This document shows, piece after piece, positions 36,037 to 45,742 of a DNA stretch of 64,000 nt. Position 1 is the first letter of the stretch. Each line of letters starts with the position of its first letter. The notes beneath the pieces are model-generated. The model was given only the letters and a program-made list of their open reading frames with translations. It searched no databases and was not told the origin of the DNA. A program made the translations under genes and the position numbers. Source of the DNA: Butyrivibrio hungatei (lineage in GTDB: Bacteria > Bacillota > Clostridia > Lachnospirales > Lachnospiraceae); assembly GCF_900101605.1 (NCBI RefSeq), contig NZ_FMUR01000010.1:62001-126000 (forward strand). The letters run 5' to 3'.

Positions 36037-37506
36037 ATGCTTTATATTGGAGTAGATTTGGGAACGTCATCGGTTAAGCTCGTGCTTATGGATGAGACAG
36101 GTAAGATTCACGGAACAACATCAAGGGAGTATAAACTTTACTTCCCTCAGCCCGGTTGGTCAGAGCAGAATCCTGCTGACTGGTACAATGAGGCTATTGC
36201 AGGACTTAAGGATCTTCTTAAGGATGTTGATAAGTCAGAGGTTGCAGGTATCAGCTTTGGCGGACAGATGCACGGACTTGTAATCCTTGATGAGAACGAT
36301 GAAGTTATCCGTCCCGCAATTCTTTGGAATGACGGAAGAACTCAGAAACAGGTTGATTATCTCAATAATGAGATTGGAAAAGAAACTCTTTCAAAATACA
36401 CTGCAAACATCGCATTTGCAGGATTTACAGCTCCCAAGATTCTTTGGGTAAAAGAGAATGAGCCTGAGAACTTCAAGAAGATCAAGAAAATCATGCTTCC
36501 AAAGGACTATCTTGCATATAAGTTATCAGGAACATTCTGCACAGACTATTCTGATGCTTCAGGAATGCTTCTTTTGGATGTTAAGAATCGTAAATGGTCA
36601 AAAGAGATGTGTGATATCTGCGGAATCACAGAAGATATGCTTCCCAAGCTCTTTGACAGTTTTGAGAAAGTTGGCGAGTTAAAGCATGACCTTGCTGCAG
36701 AACTCGGTCTCAGAGACGGTGTTGTTATCGCTGCAGGTGCCGGCGACAATGCGGCAGCAGCTGTTGGAACAGGAACAGTAGGAAACAACAAGTGCAACAT
36801 TTCACTTGGAACAAGCGGAACAATCTTTATGTCTTCAGACAGCTTTGCTGTAGACAGCAATAACGCTCTTCATTCATTTGATCACGCTGACGGACATTTC
36901 CATCTTATGGGATGTATGCTCAGTGCAGCAAGCTGCAACAAGTGGTGGATGGATGAAATCCTTAAGACTAAGGACTACGCTGATGAGCAGAAGGGAATTG
37001 ATAAGCTTGGTGAGAACCATGTATTCTTCCTTCCTTATCTTATGGGTGAGAGATCTCCTTGGAACAATCCTAACGCTCGTGCTACTTTCACAGGTATCAC
37101 AATGGATACAACAAGAGAAGATATGACACAGGCAGTTCTTGAAGGCGTTGCATTTGCTACAAGAGATATGTACGAAGTTGCTAAGAGCATCGGTGTAGCT
37201 CCCAAGAGAACAATGATCTGCGGTGGTGGAGCAAAGAGCCCTCTTTGGAGAAGAATGATCGCGAACATCCTCAATGTAGAAGTTGATGTTCCTTCATGCG
37301 AGGAAGGCCCCGGAATGGGCGGTGCTATGCTTGCAATGGTTGCATGCGGAGCATACAAGAGTGTAGAAGAGGCTGCAGCAGCTATCGTTAAGGTAGATAA
37401 GACTGAGAAGCCCGATCCTGAGCTTGTTGCAAAGTACGAAGCAAGATATCAGCAGTTCAAGACTATCTATCCTGCACTTGCTGAGACATTTGATAAGATA
37501 ATCTGA
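36037..37506 (+). CDS. xylB: Xylulokinase
   Basis: Start at the ATG at 36037 with AGGAGG 6 bases upstream; the in-frame ATG at 35977 adds 20 implausible residues. The 489-residue FGGY kinase has the ATP motif GVDLGTSSVKLVLMDETG at the N-terminus, SFGGQMHGLV, the sugar-contact region LWNDGRTQ and GGGAKSPLWRRMIANIL. It phosphorylates D-xylulose from XylA to xylulose 5-phosphate. It lies apart from xylA by about 24 kb and has its own structured leader. Codon usage suggests high expression. Confidence 0.95.
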   Translation: MLYIGVDLGTSSVKLVLMDETGKIHGTTSREYKLYFPQPGWSEQNPADWYNEAIAGLKDLLKDVDKSEVAGISFGGQMHGLVILDENDEVIRPAILWNDGRTQKQVDYLNNEIGKETLSKYTANIAFAGFTAPKILWVKENEPENFKKIKKIMLPKDYLAYKLSGTFCTDYSDASGMLLLDVKNRKWSKEMCDICGITEDMLPKLFDSFEKVGELKHDLAAELGLRDGVVIAAGAGDNAAAAVGTGTVGNNKCNISLGTSGTIFMSSDSFAVDSNNALHSFDHADGHFHLMGCMLSAASCNKWWMDEILKTKDYADEQKGIDKLGENHVFFLPYLMGERSPWNNPNARATFTGITMDTTREDMTQAVLEGVAFATRDMYEVAKSIGVAPKRTMICGGGAKSPLWRRMIANILNVEVDVPSCEEGPGMGGAMLAMVACGAYKSVEEAAAAIVKVDKTEKPDPELVAKYEARYQQFKTIYPALAETFDKII

Positions 37507-37517
37507 TATATAAATAA

Positions 37518-37602
37518 AAAGGGATGTTGCACTTATGCTTTTTTCCAAAAGTCAGAACATGAATCTGGCGATATGGATGGGGAGATTATGCATCATCCCT
37601 TT
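37518..37602 (+). repeat. Long-loop inverted repeat downstream of xylB
   Basis: AAAGGGATGTTGCA (37518-37531) and TGCATCATCCCTTT (37589-37602) are complementary at 13 of 14 positions around a 57-base loop. The 3' arm lacks a good T-run. It could act as a terminator, protect the 3' end, or be the remnant of a small transposable repeat. Confidence 0.5.
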
Positions 37603-37707
37603 ATCTTAATTGAAAGAAGTACCCTCATTTCTTTAATCTGGGGATTATGACAAATTGTCGTTTTATGGTGTTTGTAGAATAGTGATTGCTTTTATCGGTA
37701 TATAAGT

Positions 37708-38967
37708 ATGAAAAGACAGACATCTTTTATTATTTCGATAATATGCATATTGTACATAGGTGGATGCGGCTTTCGAGAGGATGAAGGAATGTCGGAGGCA
37801 TCCGGGGCGGATATTCCCGAAGTAGATTCGGCGCCGACAACGGAGGTATTCGGTGGGTATGTTACACCTTCACAGTATGCTTTGGAAGCAGAAAAGCCAC
37901 AGAGTTCTTCAGATGTCACTTTGGTAATGGCGGGTGACATTCTTCTTCATGATCGGATTGAGCAAGTCGCGAAAGATTCAGACGGTAATTACAATTATAA
38001 ATTTATATTCGAGAATATGAAGCCTGAGATAGAAAAGGCAGATATTGCCATAGTTAATCAGGAAGTCATTATCGGTGGACAAGAACTTGGGATATCCGGT
38101 TATCCTGAATTTAATGCGCCATATGAAGTGGGCGATGCACTTGCGGAAACAGGTTTTGATGTGGTTTGTCACGCAACAAATCATGCGCTTGATAAAGGTA
38201 AAAGCGGAGTTGTAAATTGTTATGAATTTTGGAAACAACGCTATCCGCAGATAAGTGTTCTTGGAATAAATAGAACGGAAAGAGATTACGAAGATATAGA
38301 TATAATCGAAAAAAATGGAATTAAAATTGCATTTCTTAATTACACATATGGGACAAATGGGATATCTTTTCCAAAAGATATGCCACATGCCATTGATATG
38401 CTTGATGAGGAAAAGGTGGTAAAAGACCTTAAGAATGCGGAAGAAAATGCTGATTTTACGGTTGTTTGCCCGCATTGGGGAACCGAATACAATCATGGTG
38501 TTGATAAATATCAGAAGAAATGGACTGAGTTATTCAGAGAAAACGGTGCAGATCTTGTTATAGGAGCACATCCGCATGTGATCGAACCTATTGAAATGAT
38601 AGAAGACGAAAATGCAGAAATAACTAACAACCACGTTGGCGGAGATATGCTCGTATACTATTCGATCGGGAATTTTGTAAGCTGGACGTCTTCAACAGGA
38701 TCGGGTGTAGCGGACAGAAGCGTTGGAGGGATGGCGAAGGTTACTCTTACGCGAAATCCCGAAGGTGAAGTTATCATCAAAGATAACTCGGTCAGGGCAC
38801 TCGTATGTCATAATCACAGCGAAGAACATGGTGTTACTGTTTATCCGCTTTCAGAGTATTCGGAAGACTTTGCAAATGAAAATGAGATAAGATTAAATGA
38901 CAGCTCTTTTTCTAGGCAATATTGTATTGATCTGTGTAACAGGATTTGGGGAGAGAGTTGGGAATGA
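37708..38967 (+). CDS. CapA-family lipoprotein (metallophosphoesterase-like)
   Basis: A 419-residue protein with lipoprotein signal (MKRQTSFIISIICILYIGGC, Cys at residue 20), an acidic Ser/Thr linker and a CapA/PgsA-type domain. That domain contains VMAGDILLHDRI, AIVNQEV, VCHATNHALDKG, VCPHWGTEYNHG and GAHPHVIEP, the metal-binding set of calcineurin-like folds. CapA takes part in poly-gamma-glutamate capsule synthesis, but many homologues stand alone, as here, with unknown substrate. No AGGAGG-like site is visible before the ATG, so translation may be weak. Confidence 0.85.
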   Translation: MKRQTSFIISIICILYIGGCGFREDEGMSEASGADIPEVDSAPTTEVFGGYVTPSQYALEAEKPQSSSDVTLVMAGDILLHDRIEQVAKDSDGNYNYKFIFENMKPEIEKADIAIVNQEVIIGGQELGISGYPEFNAPYEVGDALAETGFDVVCHATNHALDKGKSGVVNCYEFWKQRYPQISVLGINRTERDYEDIDIIEKNGIKIAFLNYTYGTNGISFPKDMPHAIDMLDEEKVVKDLKNAEENADFTVVCPHWGTEYNHGVDKYQKKWTELFRENGADLVIGAHPHVIEPIEMIEDENAEITNNHVGGDMLVYYSIGNFVSWTSSTGSGVADRSVGGMAKVTLTRNPEGEVIIKDNSVRALVCHNHSEEHGVTVYPLSEYSEDFANENEIRLNDSSFSRQYCIDLCNRIWGESWE

Positions 38968-39115
38968 TAGTGTAAAATTGGAGAAAAAGACAAATAGTTT
39001 ATGAAGTTTAGATAACAATTATCAATTGGACTATTGCTTTTATAAAACTAATAATGTATTATCATAAACGAATCTATTATAGTGATGGGTTCGTTTTAAA
39101 TTTTTATAAGACGTT

Positions 39116-39236
39116 CTCTTATTCAGAGTGGTGGAGGTACATAGGACCTGTGAAGCCACGGCAACCCCTTGATTTATTCAGGAAGGTGCCAACCTGAGCG
39201 TGCATTTCCGTTTTAACGGACGACGAGCAATAAGAG
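39116..39236 (+). ncRNA. SAM-I (S-box) riboswitch controlling metK
   Basis: P1 is formed by CTCTTATT (39116-39123) and AATAAGAG (39229-39236). The conserved core follows the S-box order: AGAGTGGTGGAGG, a loop with CCTGTGAAGCCACGGCAACC, then GGTGCCAACC and a variable final hairpin (CATTTCCG/CGGACG). SAM binding normally stabilises P1 and allows a downstream terminator to form, lowering expression when SAM is plentiful. The gene below makes SAM, so this is direct feedback. Confidence 0.95.
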
Positions 39237-39258
39237 GATCTGAGACAGTTATTCAGTT

Positions 39259-39293
39259 CCGCTTGTTTGTGCACGCAAAACAAGCGGTTTTTT
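39259..39293 (+). terminator. Expression-platform terminator of the SAM riboswitch
   Basis: CCGCTTGTTT (39259-39268) pairs perfectly with AAACAAGCGG (39278-39287), then six T (39288-39293). Confidence 0.88.
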
Positions 39294-39399
39294 CATGGTT
39301 TCACCATGAAAAACGCTCCGCGAGGATGCGCATCGGCGCGATATGTAGATGATGCTAAGGCATCCGCGCCTCGCGCGAGAATTTCGCGAGCGAAATTCT
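39289..39399 (+). repeat. GC-rich inverted-repeat cluster in the metK leader
   Basis: Three palindromic units follow the riboswitch terminator. TTTTTCATGGT/ACCATGAAAAA (39289-39313) is perfect with loop TTC and overlaps the terminator T-run. GCGAGG...CCTCGC and ATGC/GCAT form a broader GC-rich pairing (about 39319-39376). AGAATTTCGC/GCGAAATTCT (39378-39399) is perfect with loop GA. The last two suggest an inserted repeat element. Confidence 0.6.
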
Positions 39400-39446
39400 A
39401 TTTATACACTATTTGATGGCGCAATGAGCGCAGGAAAGGAAACAGA

Positions 39447-40637
39447 ATGGATAAATTTATTTTTACTTCAGAGTCAGTAACAGAGGGACATCCCGATAAA
39501 ATCTGCGATAACATCTCAGATGCAATCCTTGATGCTTGCATGGCAGAGGATCCTATGAGCCGTGTTGCATGTGAGACAGCTACTTGCACAGGTTTCGTTC
39601 TTATCACAGGTGAGATCACAACAAAGGCTAACGTTGATTATGCTAAGATCGCAAGAGAGACAATCAAAGAGATCGGTTATGATGATTCAGCAAAAGGATT
39701 CGACGGAAATACATGTGCTGTATTCGTAGCTCTCGATCAGCAGTCAGCAGACATCGCTATGGGTGTTGATAAGGCTCTTGAGGCTAGAGAGAATCAGATG
39801 ACAGATGAGCAGATCGAAGCAATCGGTGCCGGCGATCAGGGTATGATGTTCGGATATGCTACAAACGAGACAGAAGAGTATATGCCTTACGCAGTAAGCC
39901 TTGCTCACAAGCTTACAAAGAAGCTTACAGAAGTTAGAAAGAACGGAACTCTTCCTTACCTCAGGGCAGACGGTAAGAGCCAGGTTTCTGTAGAGTATGA
40001 TGAGAACGGAAAGCCTATCCGTCTCGAAGCTATCGTAATCTCAACTCAGCATGATGAGAAGGTTACACAGGAGCAGATTCACGAGGACATCAGAAAGCAG
40101 GTTATCGACGCTATCGTTGATCCTAAGATGGTTGATGACAACACAAAGATCTACATCAATCCTACAGGACGTTTCGTAATCGGCGGACCTCAGGGTGACG
40201 CAGGACTTACAGGACGTAAGATCATCGTTGACACATACGGCGGAGCAGCTCGTCACGGCGGCGGTGCATTCTCAGGAAAAGACTGCACAAAGGTTGACCG
40301 TTCAGCAGCTTATGCAGCAAGATACGTTGCAAAGAACATCGTTGCAGCAGGACTTGCAGACAGAGCAGAGATCCAGCTTTCATATGCTATCGGTGTAGCA
40401 CAGCCTACATCAATCCTTGTTGATACATTCGGAACAGGTAAGGTTTCAGATGAGAAGCTTACAGAGGCAGTTCGTAAGGTATTCGATCTTCGTCCGGCAG
40501 GAATCATCAAGATGCTCGACCTTCGTCGTCCTATCTACAAGCAGACGGCAGCTTACGGCCACTTCGGACGTAACGACCTTAATCTTCCTTGGGAGCAGAC
40601 AAACAAGGTTGATGAGCTTAAGGCAGCAGTACAGTAA
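39447..40637 (+). CDS. metK: S-adenosylmethionine synthetase
   Basis: A 396-residue cytoplasmic enzyme making SAM from methionine and ATP. Motifs visible: [20 protein letters not shown] with catalytic His and metal ligands, [12 protein letters not shown], and the P-loop-like [15 protein letters not shown] with [17 protein letters not shown] before it. Length is normal. AGGAAAGG lies before the ATG. The SAM-I riboswitch upstream gives feedback control. Codon bias is extreme, as expected for an abundant enzyme. Confidence 0.98.
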   Translation: MDKFIFTSESVTEGHPDKICDNISDAILDACMAEDPMSRVACETATCTGFVLITGEITTKANVDYAKIARETIKEIGYDDSAKGFDGNTCAVFVALDQQSADIAMGVDKALEARENQMTDEQIEAIGAGDQGMMFGYATNETEEYMPYAVSLAHKLTKKLTEVRKNGTLPYLRADGKSQVSVEYDENGKPIRLEAIVISTQHDEKVTQEQIHEDIRKQVIDAIVDPKMVDDNTKIYINPTGRFVIGGPQGDAGLTGRKIIVDTYGGAARHGGGAFSGKDCTKVDRSAAYAARYVAKNIVAAGLADRAEIQLSYAIGVAQPTSILVDTFGTGKVSDEKLTEAVRKVFDLRPAGIIKMLDLRRPIYKQTAAYGHFGRNDLNLPWEQTNKVDELKAAVQ

Positions 40638-40667
40638 TTAAGAAGAGAATTTAATATTTTTCTAATA

Positions 40668-40725
40668 AAGGGGCCAAGACAGCAGTTGTTTTTTGCGATA
40701 ACTGTCTTGACTCCTTTTGTATTTA
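40668..40725 (+). terminator. Terminator after metK
   Basis: An imperfect long stem, AAAGGGGCCAAGACAG with CTGTCTTGACTCCTTT, ends in a T-rich tail. It lies between convergent metK and dnaE. Confidence 0.65.
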
Positions 40726-40771
40726 AGGGAAGAGTTATACCATTATTGTAGCTGAATAATATTATCAGATG

Positions 40772-40803
40772 TAAAAAGGGAATGCTGAAATCGGCATTCC
40801 CTT
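40772..40803 (-). terminator. Terminator of dnaE
   Basis: On the minus strand AAGGGAATGC (40803-40794) pairs perfectly with GCATTCCCTT (40785-40776), followed by five T (complement of 40773-40777). Confidence 0.85.
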
Positions 40804-40809
40804 AATTAT

Positions 40810-43800
40810 TTACACTACCTGTACATTGTCTTTTCCTGCGAGCTCTTCCAAGCGCTCAATCATCATTTTATCCGCTTTTACCGTAGCGGAGCGCCCGAGT
40901 TTCTTGATCTGCTTGGTGTCTTTAAGGAATATCGCGATTTCATCGCGTCCGTCGGAGTCTGCGATGATGCGCTTAAGTTCCGGATCTTTTTCTTCATAAG
41001 CATTCTTGTTGTCAAATCTTAGCCACACAGTCCTTGGTATCTCATCAAAAAGAGTAACTTTCTGTGCGATGAGCTTGGCGTCGCGGTCGTCCTCAACGGA
41101 AACACGACCTTCAATGAAAACTTTGGCGTCAGCATCAAGCCTTGCGGCATTAGCTTCATAGGTTTTGGGAAATACAATTACTTCGATGCTTCCCACAAGG
41201 TCTTCAACGGTAAGAAACGCCATGATCTGATCGTTCTTTGTATACTTTATCTTCTTATCGCTTATGATACCGCCGATGATTGCTTTTTCATTGTCTTTTA
41301 CCGCAGGCTTGCCGGTTTCATCGTCGAGATAGAAATCCGCAGTAGTGTTGGAGATTCTCTTTTTCCACATTCCGATATAATCATCGAGGGGATGACCTGA
41401 AACATAGATACCAAGTACATCCTTTTCAAATTCAAGAAGTAGATCTCCGGGGAATTCTCCGACATCGGGAAGGGGAATTTCGTATTGCTTCTTGTCGTCT
41501 TCACTTACGATGTCAAAAAGAGTCATCTGTCCCGCCATCGAGTTTCTTCCCGCATTGTGAAGTCTATCCATAATCTGAGCATAGACCGTCATAAGCTGCT
41601 TTCTTGTTCCGGGGAAACAGTCAAAAGCGCCTGCTTTTATAAAGTTTTCGATGGCTCTTTTGTTTACGTCGGTATCTTTTCCCTGCATACGGGAGAGGAA
41701 GTCGTTTATATCCTTAAACTTTCCGCGCAGAGATCGCTCTTTTACAATAGCGGCGATAGCCGGATGACCGACGCCCTTAATTGCGGTAAGAGCGTAGTGG
41801 ATTGCCTTTTTCTTTCCGGGTGATGCGGCGGTAATTGGCGCCGGAACAGCGTTGCTATTTTCCTTGTCATCAATCTCGGTAACGGAAAACCACTCGAAAC
41901 CTTCGTTGATGTCGGGAGGAAGCAGCGTTATATTCATGTTTCGACAGCTCATAATATATCCCGAAACTTTGCCCGGATTATCAATGACAGATGTCATAAG
42001 AGCTGCCATAAATTCCACGGGATAATAGCATTTAAGCCATGCCGTCTGCAGTGCGACAACCGCATAACATGCAGCGTGTGACTTGTTAAAGGCATACTTT
42101 GCAAAGTCCATCATGGAATCATAGATCGCATTGGCAATTTCCGGAGAGATACCTTTTGAAGCACAGCCCGGAACATTCTCCTCGGAATTTCCGTTTACAA
42201 AGTTTGCTCTCTCAACTTCCATTACGTGCTGCTTCTTTTTACTCATGGCACGACGAACAAGGTCGGCACGACCGAGAGTATAGCCGCCGAGCTGCTGAAC
42301 TATCTGCATAACCTGCTCCTGATAGACGATACAGCCGTAAGTCGGCTTAAGAATCGGCTCAAGCTCAGGAGTTAAGTAGCTTATAGAACCCGCGTCGTTC
42401 TTACCTGAGATGTACTTTGGAATAAAGTCCATCGGACCGGGACGGTACAATGAGATCCCGGCTATGATGTCTTCCAGTGACTTGGGCTTGAGCTCTTTCA
42501 TGAAAGCCTGCATTCCGCCTGATTCAAGCTGGAATATACCGTCGCACTTGCCGCTTCCTATGAGAGCAAGAACCGCGGGATCGTTGTAGTCTATCTTGTC
42601 TATATCTATATAGTTCGCGTCGCCTTTAGAGGCGCCGATCGATTTATTTGCAAAAGAGACGGCATCTTTTATCACCGTAAGAGTGCGCAGTCCCAAAAAG
42701 TCCATCTTAAGAAGGCCCAGTTCTTCTATGGTCGTCATAGTAAACTGAGTGGTTATATTTCCTTCTGCCGAACGAGACAGAGGAACAAGGTCTTCCGCGG
42801 GAGCCTGACATATAACGACGCCGGCTGCGTGAATTGAAGTGTGTCTCGGAAGTCCCTCAAGCTTTTTGCACATATCGATCAGCTTGTGGACAGTCGCGTC
42901 AGTCTCGTAACTCGTACGAAGCTCGGGATTCATCTCAAGAGCTCTGTTGAGCGTCATGTTGAGCTCGTTAGGTATCATCTTGGAAATCTGATCGCCGTAG
43001 CTGTAAGGAAGGTCCATTACCCTGGCAACGTCTCTTATAACGCCCTTTGCGGCAAGCGTTCCGAAGGTTATGATCTGAACAACCTTGTCGGCACCGTATT
43101 TCTCAGTGACATAATCAATTACGTCCTGCCTTCGTTCGTACTCGAAATCCACGTCTATATCGGGCATGGATACACGTTCCGGATTAAGGAAACGCTCGAA
43201 GAGAAGATCGTACTTGATAGGATCTATATTTGTGATGTGCATGCAGTAAGATACGATACTTCCCGCAGCCGAGCCTCTTCCCGGACCGACCGCGATACCA
43301 TTCTCACGACAATAGTTGATATAATCCCATACGATAAGGAAGTAATCAACATATCCCATGCGCTTGATGACGCCAAGCTCATAGTCGAGCTTTTTCTTAA
43401 GAGTGCCGTCATCGTCGGGGTAGCGCTTATTAAGTCCGTCAAGACACAGCTTATTAAGGTATGTCCACGAGTCGTAACCCTCAGGTACCTCGAAGTGAGG
43501 CAGTTTGGTAACGCCGAATTCAATCTCAACATGGCATCTTTCAGCGATTTTCGCCGTATTATCAATTGCCTGCTGCGCATATGGGAAAAGAGCTCTCATT
43601 TCCTCTTCGCTTTTTACGTAGTATTGACCGCCTTCATAGCGCATACGGTCTTCATCGGAGACTTTTTTACCCGTCTGGATACAAAGAAGGAGGTCGTGTG
43701 CCTCGGCGTCATCTTCGTAGGTGTAGTGGCAATCGTTTGTTGCGACAAGAGGAATATCAAGCTCCTGCGAAAGAGATAGTAGGGCACTGTTCACTGTTCT

Positions 43801-44349
43801 CTGAGCGGGAATTCCGTGATCTTGAAGCTCTAAGAAAAAATTACCGTGTCCGAATATTTTATCAAGCCTTAAAGCGGCCTCTTTTGCCTTACCGGGAGTG
43901 CCTTTAATAATATTGCGCGGTATCTCGCCCGCAAGACAAGCACTGAGGCAGATAAGTCCCTCGTGATATTGCTCCAAGAGCTCCATATCAACTCGCGGCT
44001 TGTAGTAGTAACCTTCGGTAAAACCGCGGCTTACGATGTGCGACAGATTGGCGTATCCCGTATTGTTCTCGGCAAGCAGAACGAGATGGTAATAGCGCTC
44101 GTCCATACTGCCTGTTTCTTTGTCAAATCTTGAGCCGGGAGCAACGTACACTTCACAGCCGAGTATCGGATTGATGCCCGCTTCCTTACATGCCTTGTAG
44201 AAGTCAATGACTCCGTACATGACGCCGTGATCGGTGATTGCGCCCGAAGTCATGCCAAGTTCTTTCAAACGCTTGACATATTCTTTTATTTTATTGGAAC
44301 CGTCCAAAAGACTGTACTCCGTATGGACGTGAAGATGCGAAAAAGCCAT
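40810..44349 (-). CDS. dnaE: DNA polymerase III subunit alpha (DnaE)
   Basis: A 1179-residue replicative polymerase of the DnaE type. The N-terminal PHP domain begins HLHVHTEYSLLDGSNKIKEY. The polymerase core contains GPGRGSAAGSIVSYC and the catalytic PDIDVDFEYERR (palm Asp residues). A helix-hairpin-helix region and an OB-fold near residues 1015-1100 follow. Length is standard. In Firmicutes DnaE extends primers beside PolC; whether polC exists here is outside the window. The gene is monocistronic and divergent from pfkA. Confidence 0.96.
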   Translation of the reverse strand: MAFSHLHVHTEYSLLDGSNKIKEYVKRLKELGMTSGAITDHGVMYGVIDFYKACKEAGINPILGCEVYVAPGSRFDKETGSMDERYYHLVLLAENNTGYANLSHIVSRGFTEGYYYKPRVDMELLEQYHEGLICLSACLAGEIPRNIIKGTPGKAKEAALRLDKIFGHGNFFLELQDHGIPAQRTVNSALLSLSQELDIPLVATNDCHYTYEDDAEAHDLLLCIQTGKKVSDEDRMRYEGGQYYVKSEEEMRALFPYAQQAIDNTAKIAERCHVEIEFGVTKLPHFEVPEGYDSWTYLNKLCLDGLNKRYPDDDGTLKKKLDYELGVIKRMGYVDYFLIVWDYINYCRENGIAVGPGRGSAAGSIVSYCMHITNIDPIKYDLLFERFLNPERVSMPDIDVDFEYERRQDVIDYVTEKYGADKVVQIITFGTLAAKGVIRDVARVMDLPYSYGDQISKMIPNELNMTLNRALEMNPELRTSYETDATVHKLIDMCKKLEGLPRHTSIHAAGVVICQAPAEDLVPLSRSAEGNITTQFTMTTIEELGLLKMDFLGLRTLTVIKDAVSFANKSIGASKGDANYIDIDKIDYNDPAVLALIGSGKCDGIFQLESGGMQAFMKELKPKSLEDIIAGISLYRPGPMDFIPKYISGKNDAGSISYLTPELEPILKPTYGCIVYQEQVMQIVQQLGGYTLGRADLVRRAMSKKKQHVMEVERANFVNGNSEENVPGCASKGISPEIANAIYDSMMDFAKYAFNKSHAACYAVVALQTAWLKCYYPVEFMAALMTSVIDNPGKVSGYIMSCRNMNITLLPPDINEGFEWFSVTEIDDKENSNAVPAPITAASPGKKKAIHYALTAIKGVGHPAIAAIVKERSLRGKFKDINDFLSRMQGKDTDVNKRAIENFIKAGAFDCFPGTRKQLMTVYAQIMDRLHNAGRNSMAGQMTLFDIVSEDDKKQYEIPLPDVGEFPGDLLLEFEKDVLGIYVSGHPLDDYIGMWKKRISNTTADFYLDDETGKPAVKDNEKAIIGGIISDKKIKYTKNDQIMAFLTVEDLVGSIEVIVFPKTYEANAARLDADAKVFIEGRVSVEDDRDAKLIAQKVTLFDEIPRTVWLRFDNKNAYEEKDPELKRIIADSDGRDEIAIFLKDTKQIKKLGRSATVKADKMMIERLEELAGKDNVQVV

Positions 44350-44574
44350 ATAAATACTCCCTGTTTTTCAGATGAAAAAATTATATCATATAAGGCAAAT
44401 TCATTTAAAATATCCTACCATAATAAAAATCAAAAAAATTTTGAAAACGCTTCGTCAATCATTGCATTTTAAAAAAAATTGCTCTAATATATGAAAAGAG
44501 TATGTCAATAAATTGTCAAATATAAGCGTTTGACGATTTTAAGGGTTTTAATCTATAGAATCGAGGAAATAATT
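44350..44574. promoter_or_regulatory. Divergent promoter region dnaE / pfkA
   Basis: A 225-base AT-rich region. For pfkA, TTGACG (about 44531) is followed after about 18 bases by TATAGA near 44555. A TGAAAACG half site near 44440 recalls a CcpA cre box, but the second half does not fit. Nothing else distinct. Confidence 0.45.
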
Positions 44575-45543
44575 ATGGCAAAGCAGATCAAAACAATCGG
44601 TGTACTTACCAGTGGCGGCGATGCACCGGGCATGAACGCAGCTATCAGAGCGGTTGTACGTAAGTCACTTGCTAACGGTCTCAAGGTAAAGGGAATTAAA
44701 AAAGGTTACATGGGACTGCTCAATGAAGAGATTGAGGATATGGACAGAAGAAGCGTGTCTGATATTATTCAGCGCGGCGGAACTATCCTTGGAACAGCCC
44801 GTTGTATGGAATTTACAACTCCCGAGGGACAGGCAAAGGGTGCTGAAATATGCAGAAAGCATGGCATCGACGGCATTGTCGTTATCGGAGGTGACGGATC
44901 TTATCGTGGAGCTCAGAAGCTTTCTCAGCAGGGCATCAATACTGTAGGTATTCCCGGAACAATCGACCTTGATATTTCATGCACAGATTACACAATAGGT
45001 TTTGATACCGCTATCAATACCGCTATGAGTGCTATAGATAAGATCAGAGATACATCATCTTCTCACGAGAGAGTCAGCGTTGTTGAGGTTATGGGACGTC
45101 ATGCGGGATATATTGCCCTCTGGTGCTCGATTGCCAACGGCGCGGATGACATACTTCTTCCTGAAAAATATGATTACAATGAGCAGCGCATTATTGACAA
45201 CATCATTGATAATCGTAAGAAAGGTAAGACACACCACATCATCGTAAATGCTGAGGGTATCGGTCATTCAACATCAATGGCCCGTCGTATTGAGGCTGCA
45301 ACAGGACTTGAGACAAGAGCAACAATCCTCGGATACATGCAGAGAGGCGGAAGCCCTACATGTAAGGACCGTGTATATGCATCTATGATGGGTTGCTATG
45401 CCGCAGACATCCTCGCTGCCGGCAAGACTAACAGAGTTGTTGGTTACAGAAACGGACAGTTTGTCGATTATGATATCGATGAAGCTCTTGCTATGAAGAA
45501 GAACATCAATGAATACATGTATGAGATCGCTCGTATTCTTTAA
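44575..45543 (+). CDS. pfkA: ATP-dependent 6-phosphofructokinase
   Basis: Start at the ATG at 44575 (TCGAGG upstream), giving 322 residues, the usual PfkA size. GVLTSGGDAPGMNAAIRAVV (ATP loop), VIGGDGSYRG with Gly at the position that favours ATP over pyrophosphate, and EVMGRHAGYIAL are present. It phosphorylates fructose 6-phosphate, the committed glycolytic step. The catalytic motif reads GTIDLDI instead of GTIDNDI: both Asp (131 and 133) are kept but the Asn between is Leu132. A terminator follows at 45574-45606. Confidence 0.95.
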   Translation: MAKQIKTIGVLTSGGDAPGMNAAIRAVVRKSLANGLKVKGIKKGYMGLLNEEIEDMDRRSVSDIIQRGGTILGTARCMEFTTPEGQAKGAEICRKHGIDGIVVIGGDGSYRGAQKLSQQGINTVGIPGTIDLDISCTDYTIGFDTAINTAMSAIDKIRDTSSSHERVSVVEVMGRHAGYIALWCSIANGADDILLPEKYDYNEQRIIDNIIDNRKKGKTHHIIVNAEGIGHSTSMARRIEAATGLETRATILGYMQRGGSPTCKDRVYASMMGCYAADILAAGKTNRVVGYRNGQFVDYDIDEALAMKKNINEYMYEIARIL

Positions 45544-45573
45544 TCTGAAAAATAAAATGGAAAATTAAACTTT

Positions 45574-45606
45574 ACCCCTTACCGGTTAATTCGGTAAGGG
45601 GTTTCT
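45574..45606 (+). terminator. Rho-independent terminator after pfkA
   Basis: ACCCCTTACCG (45574-45584) pairs perfectly with CGGTAAGGGGT (45592-45602), with a T-rich tail. Confidence 0.83.
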
Positions 45607-45742
45607 TGTATGCAAAAAAGTAACAAATGCTCCGTTCACGAAAAAAATCTGTTGTTTACTCGATTGTGATTGACCGCTAAAGCGTAATGTAATAGCCTTG
45701 TTTGTGGTTATATTTTTAAAAAATATATTTGCGGGTGGAGAG

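Larger units (their letters stand above)
38968..39446 (+). promoter_or_regulatory. 479-base regulatory region before metK
   Basis: No gene seen. It contains an AT-rich probable promoter zone (38968-39110), the SAM-I riboswitch (39116-39236), its terminator (39259-39293), and a GC-rich cluster of inverted repeats (39289-39399) that differs sharply in composition from its surroundings. The metK RBS (AGGAAAGG) follows. Confidence 0.7.

Noticed and set aside
42841-43779. Plus-strand frame of 312 codons opposite dnaE
   Set aside because: It lies wholly antisense to the conserved DnaE polymerase core, and its composition follows from the dnaE codons. No ribosome site.
44435-44450. CcpA cre box upstream of pfkA
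   Set aside because: TGAAAACG fits the first half, but the following bases do not complete the cre consensus.
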